Virus record (IMG/VR): IMGVR_UViG_3300008963_000003 | Location: 1-64,000 of that record | Direction: 5' to 3' (one strand) | Origin: a virus | DNA: 64,000 nt | Shown here: positions 54,801 through 63,827 of the stretch, in pieces | Layout of the letters: the number at the start of each line of letters is the position of its first letter | How positions within the stretch are numbered: the first letter of the stretch is position 1 | Notes under the pieces: model-generated | Databases searched by the model: none | Told to the model about the DNA's origin: nothing | What the model saw: only the letters and a program-made list of their open reading frames with translations | Translations under genes and position numbers: made by a program

Positions 54801-57800
54801 ATGATCCGGACGGTAATCCTCCAATACAAGGACTGGATGCTGAACAAACGTATTATGTTAAACTGATTAACGACGATGAATTCAGTTTAACATTTGACGA
54901 ATCAGGCGACTTTGATGTTAACATAATTAACAACAGTACCGGAACACACAAATTCTTATCAAATATTATCGAATTTTATGTTGAAGAAATTTTAAATTCT
55001 CACCAAACTTATCAAACATTGATACTTGAATCAGGATCAGAAGGTTATAATTTTGTTCCAGGACGTGTAATTACCGGTAATACAGGCGGAAATAACAACA
55101 GTGCAATTGTTTACAGTTGGGAACCAGCTGAAAGAAGACTTGTTGTTAGTATTGAAGAAGTTGTAGTTGGTAGTAGTACTCTGAGAATACAATTTGACGA
55201 AACAAGTGTTATAAGCAGTGACCATAGTTCGCCAGCAAATACCAGCATTGGAGTAAACGAAGTTGCTACTAGAACTGATCTAGGCACAGCAACATTTTCA
55301 GTTACTGCAACTGATGGAAGTAGCAGTCTGACTAATCTTGTTAATCTTCCAGAAAAACAATGTTGGTTCCATAGACCAAGTATTGTTAACAGTTCTGCAC
55401 ACACTTGGGAATATGCAGGTTCGGGTACAGATTATAATGCTCTTCCTCAAAATGGCGGAAATACAAGAGAAGAATTTGAACAATTTAATGAATTGCCAGG
55501 ACGAGTTTATTCTTCAGGAACTAACGAACTTGGTGACTTTAAAGTTGGTGATTTTATTACAGCATTTAACAGAACAGGTAATATTACTTTTAGAAATAAG
55601 GTACAGGTTGACGAGCTGGATGCTTTAAGACTCAGTCTTAGTGATGTTGCTATTGAAGAAATATCAACCAGTGTTAATCTCGGCGACGACGAAATCGGAG
55701 GACCAAGTGATTCAAGATTGCCAACTCAGTTAGCTGTAAGAAGTTTTATTGCAAATAGACTTGGTGGATTTGTTGATAAATCTGTTTCTACTGCTGCTGT
55801 TCCTGGCGCAATTGTACAACTTAATGTTAACGGACAGTTAAACCCTGATTTAATTCCAGCAACTAGACAATTTACAAATACGAATACTCAAGGTTATTTG
55901 TCTCGTCTAGAACAGGTTGACGATATTCCAGCAACTGACCTAAAAGCAGGTGATATTGCTACGGAAGAATATGAACAAGTCGAATTGGTATTAAGCAGTG
56001 GCATAAATGCCAGTGATGGAGATACAATTACACAACCAGGAGTACAAGGTGCAATAGGTTATGCTAAAGGCGATTATTTTAATAGTACTAATATTCTAGT
56101 TGCTACTATCGACGGCGCATGGGATGCTACTGACGATAGTACCGGTGATCCATGGGAAATAAATTCAGGAAATATTTTTGTTAACGGTGTCGATACCGGA
56201 GTTGACATCGATTCAAAAGGTATAAGCAGTGAAATTGTAGACAACTTCTTTTTAAGAAGCAGTAATACTAGCCAGTTCTTGGTATTAGATCCTGATGATG
56301 ATTATACCTTTACAAATGCCACTGTTACTGATGTTTCTAGGAGCAGCAACATTGCAACTATTACAACAAGTGGTGCACATAATTTAAATATTAACAATAA
56401 CGTACAAGTATTAATAGGAAGTGATGAAGAATACAATGTCAGTGGTTTAGTTTTAACTACTCCAACTGCAACTACATTTACTATTGCTAACGAAGGTCCA
56501 GATGAATCTACAAAATCAGTAACTGACTCTACTGCTAGAACAATTGTAACCAGTGCTGACGGCAATGCACAAGGCGCAGTAACAGAAACACGTTACGGTG
56601 TTTTAACAAATGTTAATAATGCAGAACTGGTTGGAGGATCAGGTTATACACCAACTGACGGAACACAAGTTTACAGAGACGTACCATTAACTAGTAGTAC
56701 CGGAATAGGTTCAGGTGCTACTGCTAATATAACAGTTACCGCAGGACAAATTACCGATGTTGATGTTAATTTTGGCGGACTTGATTATGCAGTGGGTGAT
56801 TTACTCAGTGTTAATTCAAGCAGTATTGGAGGAACTGGCAGCGGATTTGAAGTTGAAGCAACTGCAATTGAAAAACGTGCATATGTAAATATTTTAGGAG
56901 GTGAGTTATTTGTTGCAAGTACTTCCAGTGTTGACTTTGTTGAAGATAATACTGCTGTACAAAATTCTAGAGAAATAAATCTAGATGACACTATAACTCA
57001 TAACTTTTTAGCAGGTACCTTAGCCGGCGGTGGCGCAGTTAATTATTCAGATAGCAGAATTACTATAAACAATCATGGATTTGGAAACGGCGATCCTGTT
57101 ACTTATGATACTCTAGGTAATGTTGCTATTGGCGGGCTATTAAATAACAATGTTTATTATGTTAAAGTAATAACAAACAGCATAATAGAACTCTATGAAG
57201 ATTATAGCCTATTAAATCAAATAGAATTTTTAAGTACACCACTGAACAACAATCATAATATTACTAGGTTTACAATTAATTTAACTGATAACAGCGTAAT
57301 CGTTGAAAATCATGGCTATAACACCGGCGATGCTGTTCGAATCGAAACATTAGAAGACGGCAGTACCAGCAATGAATTATTTTCAGTTGACGGCGATCCA
57401 GTATCAAGTGGCGATAGATTCTTCATTGGTAGCGTAACTGACAACAGTTTTACTTTACACGAGTTGCGTTCAGATGCACTAAGCAGTGTTAATGGACTGG
57501 TTACAAATACAAAAGATATTACTGCAACAGGTATCGGAAGTGCAGAAGTTATAAAAAACAATGTACAAGTGAACAGTGTAATTAATACTTCAAGTAGAAT
57601 CAAAGACAATTGGAATACTCTTGCTGTAACCAATATTGATGCCGAAAACATTATCAGCGGAACAGTATCGCCGTCGAGATTGGCAAGTTCAGGTGTAGCC
57701 AATAGTGATTCGTTCTTAAGAGGCGACAGCAGTTATCAAGTTGTTGTTCAAAAATTAAAGAAAGCCAACACAGTTGATAACCCTATAGTGTTGACAGGAT

Positions 57801-60800
57801 CAAGTATCAGCGGAGAATTTTATGGAGATCCAGTAAGCATTGGAATTGTTAATACTGATTTTGATCCTCTTGGAACATTTTCAACACTTGGTGTTTCAAA
57901 GTTTTTACAAACACAGTTTAATGTAAACAGCAACGGCAGCGGCGAAGTGTTTATCAAAGACGGTGTTGTTGATGCAGGCACATTAGACGGTCTTGATAGT
58001 GCTTTCTTCTTAAATCCTAGCAATTTAAGTTCCCCAGTGCCAGTAAACAAAGGTGGTACTAATATTTCAACATATGCAGTTGGTGATATAATTTATGCAC
58101 AAACAACTGGTACGTTAAACACACTTAATATTGGTAGAAATAACAGTTATCTAAAATCAAACGGTACTACTCCTGAATGGGGCACTGCATTGGATCTTGT
58201 AGAAGGACTTGATGTTGGTTCAGCTGCATTAACATCTTCAAGTACAGGTTCAGGTAGTATATATAATGAAAATGTTACCAGTTTAGAAATTGGTACAGAT
58301 TCTACCAATATAAAAATTGGCAGCAACAATGCTACTAGAAGTTTAACACCTTTTGTACAAAGTTATGAAGCCACTTCTAGTCAAAACGTTGTAGTTAATT
58401 TTGGAAGTGTACTTGCTAACGTAAATCAAGCTGTTCCAAATGGTGAAACAGAAGTTTCGATGCAAGATGTTACTGGAATTCTTGCAGGAATGTTAGTAAC
58501 TGGAAGTTCAAGCATACAACCAAATACAACAGTTAGTGGTGTTACACAAGACGGATTTGTGTATTTGAGTAATCCGACTACAGGAACCTTACTTAATGCA
58601 ACACAATTAACCTTTACATATACGCCAAAGACTCTTGGTGTAGCTGACGGAGACACAATTAATATTGCAGGAAGTGCAATAACAAATCTCGACGGTAGTT
58701 GGCCAGTAATAGGTGCAAATGATATTGCTACATCATTTACAGTACGCACTGATGCAAATGTCACTGCTGATCCTAACAATGTTCCTGCAGGAACAATAAC
58801 TATTGACAGTTCGTTATTGATTAGAAATAGAAATGTAATTCTTGGAGATGCAGAAGCAAGCTCTGCTCCGGTTAGCACAGTAATCAAAGGCACTAGCGGC
58901 ATTGGCACTGATGTATCGGGTAGCAGTATTACTATTGAACCAGGATTGGGCACTGGTAATGCAACAGGTGGCGACTTTATTGTTAAAACTGGACAAGTTT
59001 CGACTACTAGCGATTTTGAACAAACATCAACTGAAAGATTGCGTGTTGATACCAGTGGTAAAGCAACATTCACAGGCGAAGTTGAAGTTGATTCGATAAT
59101 AAGCACTAGTGAAACGACTGTTGCATTATTAGACGATACAGCAACAATTGTTAACGCATTTGGTGCAGCAACAACAGTTGAAATTGGTGCAAATTCAGGA
59201 ACAACTACTGTTCATAACAATGTTGATATTGATTTAGATTTAAACATCGACGGCGGCGATATTACTACAAATCAAACTGCTTTTAATCTAATAAACACAA
59301 ATGCAACCACTGTTAATGCATTTGGTGCAGCAACAACAATTAATATGGGAACCGGCGGTGACGGCGGCGGCACTACTACAATTGGACATGACCTTGTAGT
59401 AAACGGCGACCTAACTGTTAACGGTGATACAACCACTATCAACAGTACAACACTCACTGTTGATGATCTAAATATCGTTCTAGCAAGCGGCGCTCCTAGT
59501 GCAGCAGCCGCAAACGGCGCAGGCATTACCATAGATGGTGCAAATGCAACTCTAACATATGATAGTGCTAACACCAGCTTTGATTCAAGCGAGGATTTTA
59601 ACCTTGCAAGTGGTAAAGCGTTCTACATTAACGATGCAAGTGTTTTAAATTCGACTACACTAGGTTCTAACGTAGTTAATAGTAGTTTGCAAACACTCGG
59701 AACTATCAATACAGGTGTTTGGCAAGGCAGTGTTGTATCTTCAACATACGGCGGCACCGGAGTTAACAACGAAGGCAGAACTGTTACTATTGCAGGTAAT
59801 TTTGAAACTGTTGGTGCAAATAGCTTAACATTTACCACTACAGGTACAACAAATGTAACTCTTCCTACAAGCGGCACGCTGGCCAATAGAGGAGATCTCA
59901 GTCAATTTGCTTCTACTACAAGTGCACAACTTGCTGGAGTAATCAGCGACGAAACAGGCACTGGATCTCTAGTTTTTGCTAATAATCCGTCATTTACAAA
60001 CGGTATAAGAGCCGGCAGTTCTACAATGAATCTGTTTGATACAACTGCAACAACTATTAACTTTGGCGGCGAAGCAACAACACTGAGTATTGGAGCAAGC
60101 ACCGGCACAACAACGGTGAATAATGATCTTAGTATTTCAGGAAACTTACAAATTGGCGGACTAAGTGATTTAAGTGTCAGCGGTGGAACATTTACACTAG
60201 CAAACACAGGTGCTACTACAGTTAATGCATTTGGCGAAGCAACTGCAATTAATATGGGTGCAAGCACAGGTACATTTACCATTGCTAACAGTGAATTGAC
60301 ATTGAACGGAAACCTCAATGTCAATGGAAATACAATTGACACTGACGAAACCGGTACATTTAATTTGTTAAAAGATAATGCTACAAATATAGCATTTGCT
60401 CAAGCTGCAACACAAATGGTCATTGGTGAAACCAAAGCCGCAGCTATTGCCGCTGGAGAATCTACACCGGAAATGATTGTTCGCTTAGATCTTCGCACCA
60501 ATGGCGATATGTATATTGACGGTGATTTGTTCGTTAATGATATAAACAATATTCCGATTGGAAACGAAACTCCTGCAAGCGGCGCGTTTACTACTCTCAA
60601 CGCAAACAACCTTGTGAGATTTACTGATGCAACAAATGCAAGTGTTCTTCAAACATTTGCAAACGACAGTGCTGCACTAAAGGTGTCCGGAGGTATTAGA
60701 GTTGCAAAAGATGTAGTAGCTGACAATCTCATTGGTGACATTGATGCAGGATATTTAACCAGCGGAACAATTGCTGATGCTCGTGTTACTAGCAGTAACG

Positions 60801-62602
60801 TTACACAACACCAATTAGATATTACCGGAACAGGTGCACTAAATGCAGGTAGTATCACTGCTGGTTTTGGAAATATCAATATTGGTAGTAGCATATTCTC
60901 AGGTAATGGTAGCGGCATTACTGATCTCAATGCAAGTAATCTTGCCAGTGGAACAGTGCCAGATGCTAGAATAAGTTCAAGCAGTGTAATACAACATCAA
61001 GAAGATATCACTGCTGTAGGACAATTAACCGGTGGCAGTATTTCGTCATCTTTTGGTAACATCAATATTGGAACTAATACATTCACTGGTAATGGCAGTG
61101 GACTTACAAGTTTAAATGCTGATGAATTAACCGCAGGAACAGTATCTGGTTCGCGTCTAGGTGGCAATCAAAGCATGACAGGTATCAAAACATTCACTGA
61201 TACTACCGCTGCAACCAGCACAACAACAGGTGCTATAAGAATCAGCGGCGGCATGGGTGTTGCAGGCGACGTTTATGCTGGCTCTTTAAACACCGCAGAT
61301 GGCAGTGGCATTGATCAACTTAATGCTAGTAACCTTGACAGCGGCACCGTACCAAATGCTAGAATAGACGGTATTTACAGTAACATAACCGGCACTGGAC
61401 AACTAAATCAAGGTAGTATTTCTACAGGTTTTGGCAACATCAATATCGGAACAAGTACATTTACCGGTAACGGAAGCGGATTGACCAACGTTGATGCTGC
61501 TACACTTGATACTCTTAACAGCACGCAGTTTTTGAGAAGTGATGTTGGCGATACAATGAATGCATTGTTGACAATTAATCATGCCGGCGATGAAATGTTA
61601 AGATTGCAAGATACCAGTACTACTGGCAATCCTTTTATGAGCTTTTATCAAGCCGGAACTAGAAGAAGCTATATTCAATTCCATGACAGCACTGCCAGCT
61701 TGAGATTAAACAATGATCAAACTGGCGAAAGACTGGATATCAGAAGTGGTAATAGCGGTCTTGTATTTACTGCCGGTGGAGTTGAATACAATGTGTACCA
61801 CGAAGGGTTTATTGATGGTATTGATGCTGATACGTTAGATGGTTTTGATGGCACATATTATACAAATGCCAGTAACCTTGACAGCGGTACAGTGCCAAGT
61901 GCTAGATTATCAGGAACTTATGCAATCAACATTTCAGGTAATGCTAATACGCTTGATAGTCTTAACAGTACACAATTTTTAAGAAGTGATACTAGTGATA
62001 CAATAAATGGTAATTTGACTGTTAACAGCGGCGGCCAAACACAACTTACTGTTGATGGATCAGGCGGAAGCAGTGATTATTTAAATTTCCATATAGGTGA
62101 ATCAGGATCTGGCAGTGCTGCGGTGCACATTCAGTATAGAGGCGACGGACGTGGCTGGATCGGAATGGGAGATACTGCAAATGGCACAGACTTAATGGCA
62201 AATTGGGTCATGCAGATGCAGTATCAAAGTCAAAATGCTACGTTTGCAAATAATATCACAGCCGGCGGCGAAGTAACAGCATTTTCTGATATAAGTCTCA
62301 AAGATAATATCAAAGTTGTTGCAGATCCTCTAACCAAGATCCTAGGTATACGAGGGGTAACATTTACTAGAAATGATCATGCGGATCAAGAACACAGACA
62401 TATGGGTGTTATTGCTCAAGAAGTTGAAAAATACTTGCCAGAAGTTGTGCATACCAACGACGATGGTATTAAGGCTGTAAATTACGGTGCAATGTCTGGA
62501 TTGTTTATTGAAGCAATCAAAGAGCAACAAACACAGATTGAAGATCAAGCAGCAGAGATAGCAGAGCTCAAAGAAATGGTTCAAAAATTACTAGATAAAT
62601 AA
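51863..62602 (+). CDS. Giant tail fibre protein 2 with C-terminal S74 chaperone, 3579 aa
   Basis: Order of parts: N-terminal repeat arm (HKRSSVAGKQPLVSQLDSGE near 6); beta-helix at about 165-440 (YVSAEQGDDANDGQSA) paralogous to fibre 1; three copies of the C-x-R-D-type repeat at about 510-860; HTWEYAGSGTDYNALPQNGG near 1178. A long beta-rich shaft follows, with TNNVTLPTSGTLANRGD-like and NAFGAAT repeats at about 2410-2860. Next are repeated SNL-x-SGTVP-x-AR units at about 2960-3360. The end is a peptidase S74 intramolecular chaperone: AFSDISLKDNI near 3474, then HRHMGVIAQEVEKYLPEVVH and a coiled coil. S74 domains trimerise fibres and self-cleave at the conserved Ser. The gene has AGGAGG before its ATG. 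It is likely the main receptor-binding fibre. Confidence 0.85.
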   Translation: MATKIKHKRSSVAGKQPLVSQLDSGELALNTADGKVYLLRDDNTVQDITKKVFEGDTSVQVDDLGTPETAQVSVTVNNDDKMIVTDSQTNINQDVTIENAKTLTFKELIAGGNDGVSIKAPDVLDSGYQLTLPPTNGTIGQLVKTDGEGNLEFTDSDIFGGNVIYVSAEQGDDANDGQSAPVKTVKRACQIASGLVYNPDGTTNGTRINVKVAVGDYPEDNPVIVPDNVVIKGDGLRGCIIRPKNANLDMLRVRNACYFGEFTFRDGIDTNFVPLITFDYAVAFDDPSATDVTDRNLYTNLPDTKPTITTSPYIQNCSIISFLGGNGAKIDGSKVESPNVPRFGIEAENPVIGAIPEQGKSMVANAFTILSFGGTAWRLTNDAYAQIVSCFEIFLLNGVYCQSGGYCSITNSATNFGLYALRASGYSPKAFNFDRSFVTATGEADGKQTVSIVGVNRSAPVEEFVLRFREPDYKIAHDLLLLNRDAIAADTVTWINDQITNATASIWSGFTYNEDIYRKNIRDFIDSIRYDVIFNSNYRSISAALRYHYNSNSFELYNDVDQIVASLTQAKTYTANYLSDATAISRSNALWDEIIDIIQNGVSAADVYSFPDPTGGVDNASDTGFANARDQVVANKNFIIDEITSWIDDQITQQNAPFTAGFTYNEAKCARDVGLIIDALIYDLTYGGNLQTYEAALAYFVDGVAQYGNGELEETVAAYERLKTVIEQVIVETDVVISSGTTETQDKTGTPGSVDAQDFAGNRIQEIIDYLNDPSTEPTRFEPDVSWVSANLQTAYNEVDLEGQVNIAQNVTQWMNQQIQANIWGNFAYDESKCERDTRLIVEAVAKDTWDTGNRFSRSAGLSYYTRNLQDSSQISISGQELQTIAAIEQAAVYANTYITDLSVNVQDFVNSRFDIVTTIINDPNDLPEPTEVSSAGDITNDFKPTPVETLFNAETDVSTISNVITIVDHGFSNGQKLIYDPDGNPPIQGLDAEQTYYVKLINDDEFSLTFDESGDFDVNIINNSTGTHKFLSNIIEFYVEEILNSHQTYQTLILESGSEGYNFVPGRVITGNTGGNNNSAIVYSWEPAERRLVVSIEEVVVGSSTLRIQFDETSVISSDHSSPANTSIGVNEVATRTDLGTATFSVTATDGSSSLTNLVNLPEKQCWFHRPSIVNSSAHTWEYAGSGTDYNALPQNGGNTREEFEQFNELPGRVYSSGTNELGDFKVGDFITAFNRTGNITFRNKVQVDELDALRLSLSDVAIEEISTSVNLGDDEIGGPSDSRLPTQLAVRSFIANRLGGFVDKSVSTAAVPGAIVQLNVNGQLNPDLIPATRQFTNTNTQGYLSRLEQVDDIPATDLKAGDIATEEYEQVELVLSSGINASDGDTITQPGVQGAIGYAKGDYFNSTNILVATIDGAWDATDDSTGDPWEINSGNIFVNGVDTGVDIDSKGISSEIVDNFFLRSSNTSQFLVLDPDDDYTFTNATVTDVSRSSNIATITTSGAHNLNINNNVQVLIGSDEEYNVSGLVLTTPTATTFTIANEGPDESTKSVTDSTARTIVTSADGNAQGAVTETRYGVLTNVNNAELVGGSGYTPTDGTQVYRDVPLTSSTGIGSGATANITVTAGQITDVDVNFGGLDYAVGDLLSVNSSSIGGTGSGFEVEATAIEKRAYVNILGGELFVASTSSVDFVEDNTAVQNSREINLDDTITHNFLAGTLAGGGAVNYSDSRITINNHGFGNGDPVTYDTLGNVAIGGLLNNNVYYVKVITNSIIELYEDYSLLNQIEFLSTPLNNNHNITRFTINLTDNSVIVENHGYNTGDAVRIETLEDGSTSNELFSVDGDPVSSGDRFFIGSVTDNSFTLHELRSDALSSVNGLVTNTKDITATGIGSAEVIKNNVQVNSVINTSSRIKDNWNTLAVTNIDAENIISGTVSPSRLASSGVANSDSFLRGDSSYQVVVQKLKKANTVDNPIVLTGSSISGEFYGDPVSIGIVNTDFDPLGTFSTLGVSKFLQTQFNVNSNGSGEVFIKDGVVDAGTLDGLDSAFFLNPSNLSSPVPVNKGGTNISTYAVGDIIYAQTTGTLNTLNIGRNNSYLKSNGTTPEWGTALDLVEGLDVGSAALTSSSTGSGSIYNENVTSLEIGTDSTNIKIGSNNATRSLTPFVQSYEATSSQNVVVNFGSVLANVNQAVPNGETEVSMQDVTGILAGMLVTGSSSIQPNTTVSGVTQDGFVYLSNPTTGTLLNATQLTFTYTPKTLGVADGDTINIAGSAITNLDGSWPVIGANDIATSFTVRTDANVTADPNNVPAGTITIDSSLLIRNRNVILGDAEASSAPVSTVIKGTSGIGTDVSGSSITIEPGLGTGNATGGDFIVKTGQVSTTSDFEQTSTERLRVDTSGKATFTGEVEVDSIISTSETTVALLDDTATIVNAFGAATTVEIGANSGTTTVHNNVDIDLDLNIDGGDITTNQTAFNLINTNATTVNAFGAATTINMGTGGDGGGTTTIGHDLVVNGDLTVNGDTTTINSTTLTVDDLNIVLASGAPSAAAANGAGITIDGANATLTYDSANTSFDSSEDFNLASGKAFYINDASVLNSTTLGSNVVNSSLQTLGTINTGVWQGSVVSSTYGGTGVNNEGRTVTIAGNFETVGANSLTFTTTGTTNVTLPTSGTLANRGDLSQFASTTSAQLAGVISDETGTGSLVFANNPSFTNGIRAGSSTMNLFDTTATTINFGGEATTLSIGASTGTTTVNNDLSISGNLQIGGLSDLSVSGGTFTLANTGATTVNAFGEATAINMGASTGTFTIANSELTLNGNLNVNGNTIDTDETGTFNLLKDNATNIAFAQAATQMVIGETKAAAIAAGESTPEMIVRLDLRTNGDMYIDGDLFVNDINNIPIGNETPASGAFTTLNANNLVRFTDATNASVLQTFANDSAALKVSGGIRVAKDVVADNLIGDIDAGYLTSGTIADARVTSSNVTQHQLDITGTGALNAGSITAGFGNINIGSSIFSGNGSGITDLNASNLASGTVPDARISSSSVIQHQEDITAVGQLTGGSISSSFGNINIGTNTFTGNGSGLTSLNADELTAGTVSGSRLGGNQSMTGIKTFTDTTAATSTTTGAIRISGGMGVAGDVYAGSLNTADGSGIDQLNASNLDSGTVPNARIDGIYSNITGTGQLNQGSISTGFGNINIGTSTFTGNGSGLTNVDAATLDTLNSTQFLRSDVGDTMNALLTINHAGDEMLRLQDTSTTGNPFMSFYQAGTRRSYIQFHDSTASLRLNNDQTGERLDIRSGNSGLVFTAGGVEYNVYHEGFIDGIDADTLDGFDGTYYTNASNLDSGTVPSARLSGTYAINISGNANTLDSLNSTQFLRSDTSDTINGNLTVNSGGQTQLTVDGSGGSSDYLNFHIGESGSGSAAVHIQYRGDGRGWIGMGDTANGTDLMANWVMQMQYQSQNATFANNITAGGEVTAFSDISLKDNIKVVADPLTKILGIRGVTFTRNDHADQEHRHMGVIAQEVEKYLPEVVHTNDDGIKAVNYGAMSGLFIEAIKEQQTQIEDQAAEIAELKEMVQKLLDK

Positions 62603-62605
62603 TAC

Positions 62606-62634
62606 ACAGGGCAAACAATAATTGTTTGCCCTGT
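62606..62634 (+). terminator. Perfect 14-bp inverted repeat after fibre 2
   Basis: ACAGGGCAAACAAT, one base, ATTGTTTGCCCTGT. No T-run follows on the plus strand, but the stem is strong enough to stop polymerase or protect the 3' end of the fibre transcript. A -35 TTGACA begins two bases later. Confidence 0.6.
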
Positions 62635-62635
62635 A

Positions 62636-62664
62636 TTGACAAATAGTAAATAGTATGCTAGTTT
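62636..62664 (+). promoter_or_regulatory. Mixed promoter: TTGACA/TAGTTT and GTAAATA box
   Basis: TTGACA (62636-62641), 17-bp spacer, TAGTTT (62659-62664), with a late-like GTAAATA at 62646-62652 inside the spacer. It precedes the ATG at 62684. The sigma70 reading has a perfect -35 and weak -10; the late reading keeps the TAAATA core. Confidence 0.45.
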
Positions 62665-62683
62665 AACAAAAACAGGAATAAAA

Positions 62684-62857
62684 ATGGCATTACCTCCAAC
62701 TGGAAGCACAATTACAATGAGTGAGATCCGTAATTATTTTGGATCGTCGACTACTCCTATTGAGCTAGGTCAGTTGGGAACATTTCTGGGAATTAGTCAA
62801 GGTACTATTTTGCCTATGAGTGAAACATTTGGTGGCTATTATTTTCCTGCAACTTAA
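62684..62857 (+). CDS. Small fibre-associated protein, 57 aa
   Basis: ATG at 62684 after CAGGAAT; stop at 62855-62857. The 57-aa product starts MALPPTGSTITMSEIRNYFG and ends MSETFGGYYFPAT, with a central LGQLGTFLGISQGTILPM. This matches short proteins I recall in marine and other phages, in which an SGxI/TMSxI-type motif lies near the N-terminus and the end is aromatic and Gly-rich; they are associated with fibres and adhesins. It follows giant fibre 2 and a strong inverted repeat. It could be a fibre-tip or assembly partner; the function is unproven. Confidence 0.65.
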   Translation: MALPPTGSTITMSEIRNYFGSSTTPIELGQLGTFLGISQGTILPMSETFGGYYFPAT

Positions 62858-62868
62858 TAGGAGAAAAA

Positions 62869-63246
62869 ATGAAAACACTATATGAAGTACTTAATGTAGA
62901 TCTAGCATGTGAATTTACCAAAGAAAGAAAATTTGAAAAAATGGATCAATTATCATTGGATCCAGATTTAGAAAATCAAGTAGTTAAAGAAATTCAAGCA
63001 ATGGACATTCCAAGTGATGATGAAAAATATCATTGGACTAATTATTTCGGACGCAAAGCAGGTGCCGACTTGTTAACTCTAGGGAAAGTAGATCCTGAAA
63101 CTATGTTAGCAATGTCTTTGCTTGACGAAGAGGATTTTAAACAAGCAGTAAAAATAGCAACTAGCACTGCTCGAGAGTTGAATGATATTACCATTGAAGC
63201 TGAATCAGAGCTAAATCAGGAAACTGTTAATAATACACTGATATGA
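62869..63246 (+). CDS. Hypothetical protein, 125 aa
   Basis: ATG at 62869 follows TAGGAG (62857-62862). The protein is soluble, acidic and helical, with MKTLYEVLNVDLACEFTKER at the start and a central YHWTNYFGRKAGADLLTLGK. The C-terminus is Asn/Glu-rich. No family recognised. It overlaps the next gene by four bases (ATGA), so it is coupled to the glycosyltransferase and may be its partner or adaptor. Late or fibre-modifying function is inferred from position only. Confidence 0.55.
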   Translation: MKTLYEVLNVDLACEFTKERKFEKMDQLSLDPDLENQVVKEIQAMDIPSDDEKYHWTNYFGRKAGADLLTLGKVDPETMLAMSLLDEEDFKQAVKIATSTARELNDITIEAESELNQETVNNTLI

Positions 63247-63827
63247 AAATAGGAATATGCATTCCTGCTCGTGATACAGTTCATACTGCGTTTGCAAAAC
63301 AACTGTGCTATCTGACCAATAGACTTACTGAGAAAAAAACTCAGTTTGATTTGCACATTGTTTGCGGAAGTGTTATTGCTGAATCAAGAAATCAATTGGC
63401 CAATGAAGCATTGGCCAATAATGCAACACACTTATTGTGGCTGGATTCTGATATGCATTTTCCTCCTAATATAGTAGAAAAATTCTTGTCATACAATAAA
63501 CCAATTGTTGCTGGCAATTACAGCACTAGATATTCTCCGCAACGCAGTGTAGCATTTGTTGATCCTAATAATATTAATAAAAGATTAAATCAAAAATCTG
63601 GTCTTGCAAAAGTGTGGGCAGTTGGTATGGGATGTATGCTTGTTGATGCGCAAGTATATCAACAATTACCAAAACCGTGGCACAGTCATGAATACAATAA
63701 ACAAACTGATACTTTTGGAGGCGAAGATATATATTTCTGCAATCAAGCATGGAACCATGGTATCGATATATATGTAGACTGTGATGCAAAACTTGCACAT
63801 TATGGAATTAAGGCTAACGTATTATGA
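63243..63827 (+). CDS. Glycosyltransferase family 2-like protein, 194 aa
   Basis: The N-terminus MKIGICIPARDTVHTAFAKQ and central THLLWLDSDMHFPPN show the GT-A fold pattern: a nucleotide-binding first strand and a D-x-D motif (DSD, near residue 75) that binds the metal of the NDP-sugar. Next are VAGNYSTRYSP near 97, a Gly-rich VWAVGMGCMLVD near 125, and GGEDIYFCNQAWNHGIDIYV near 159, a typical acceptor-side ED motif. It would add sugars to a fibre, capsid or DNA base, or to a host glycan; the substrate is not visible. The start overlaps the previous gene's stop, and the next ATG overlaps its stop by three bases, so the three form an operon. Confidence 0.75.
   Translation: MKIGICIPARDTVHTAFAKQLCYLTNRLTEKKTQFDLHIVCGSVIAESRNQLANEALANNATHLLWLDSDMHFPPNIVEKFLSYNKPIVAGNYSTRYSPQRSVAFVDPNNINKRLNQKSGLAKVWAVGMGCMLVDAQVYQQLPKPWHSHEYNKQTDTFGGEDIYFCNQAWNHGIDIYVDCDAKLAHYGIKANVL

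Noticed and set aside
58426-59106. 226-aa minus-strand frame within fibre 2
   Set aside because: Antisense shadow of the beta-rich repeat frame; no ribosome site, composition follows the sense codons.
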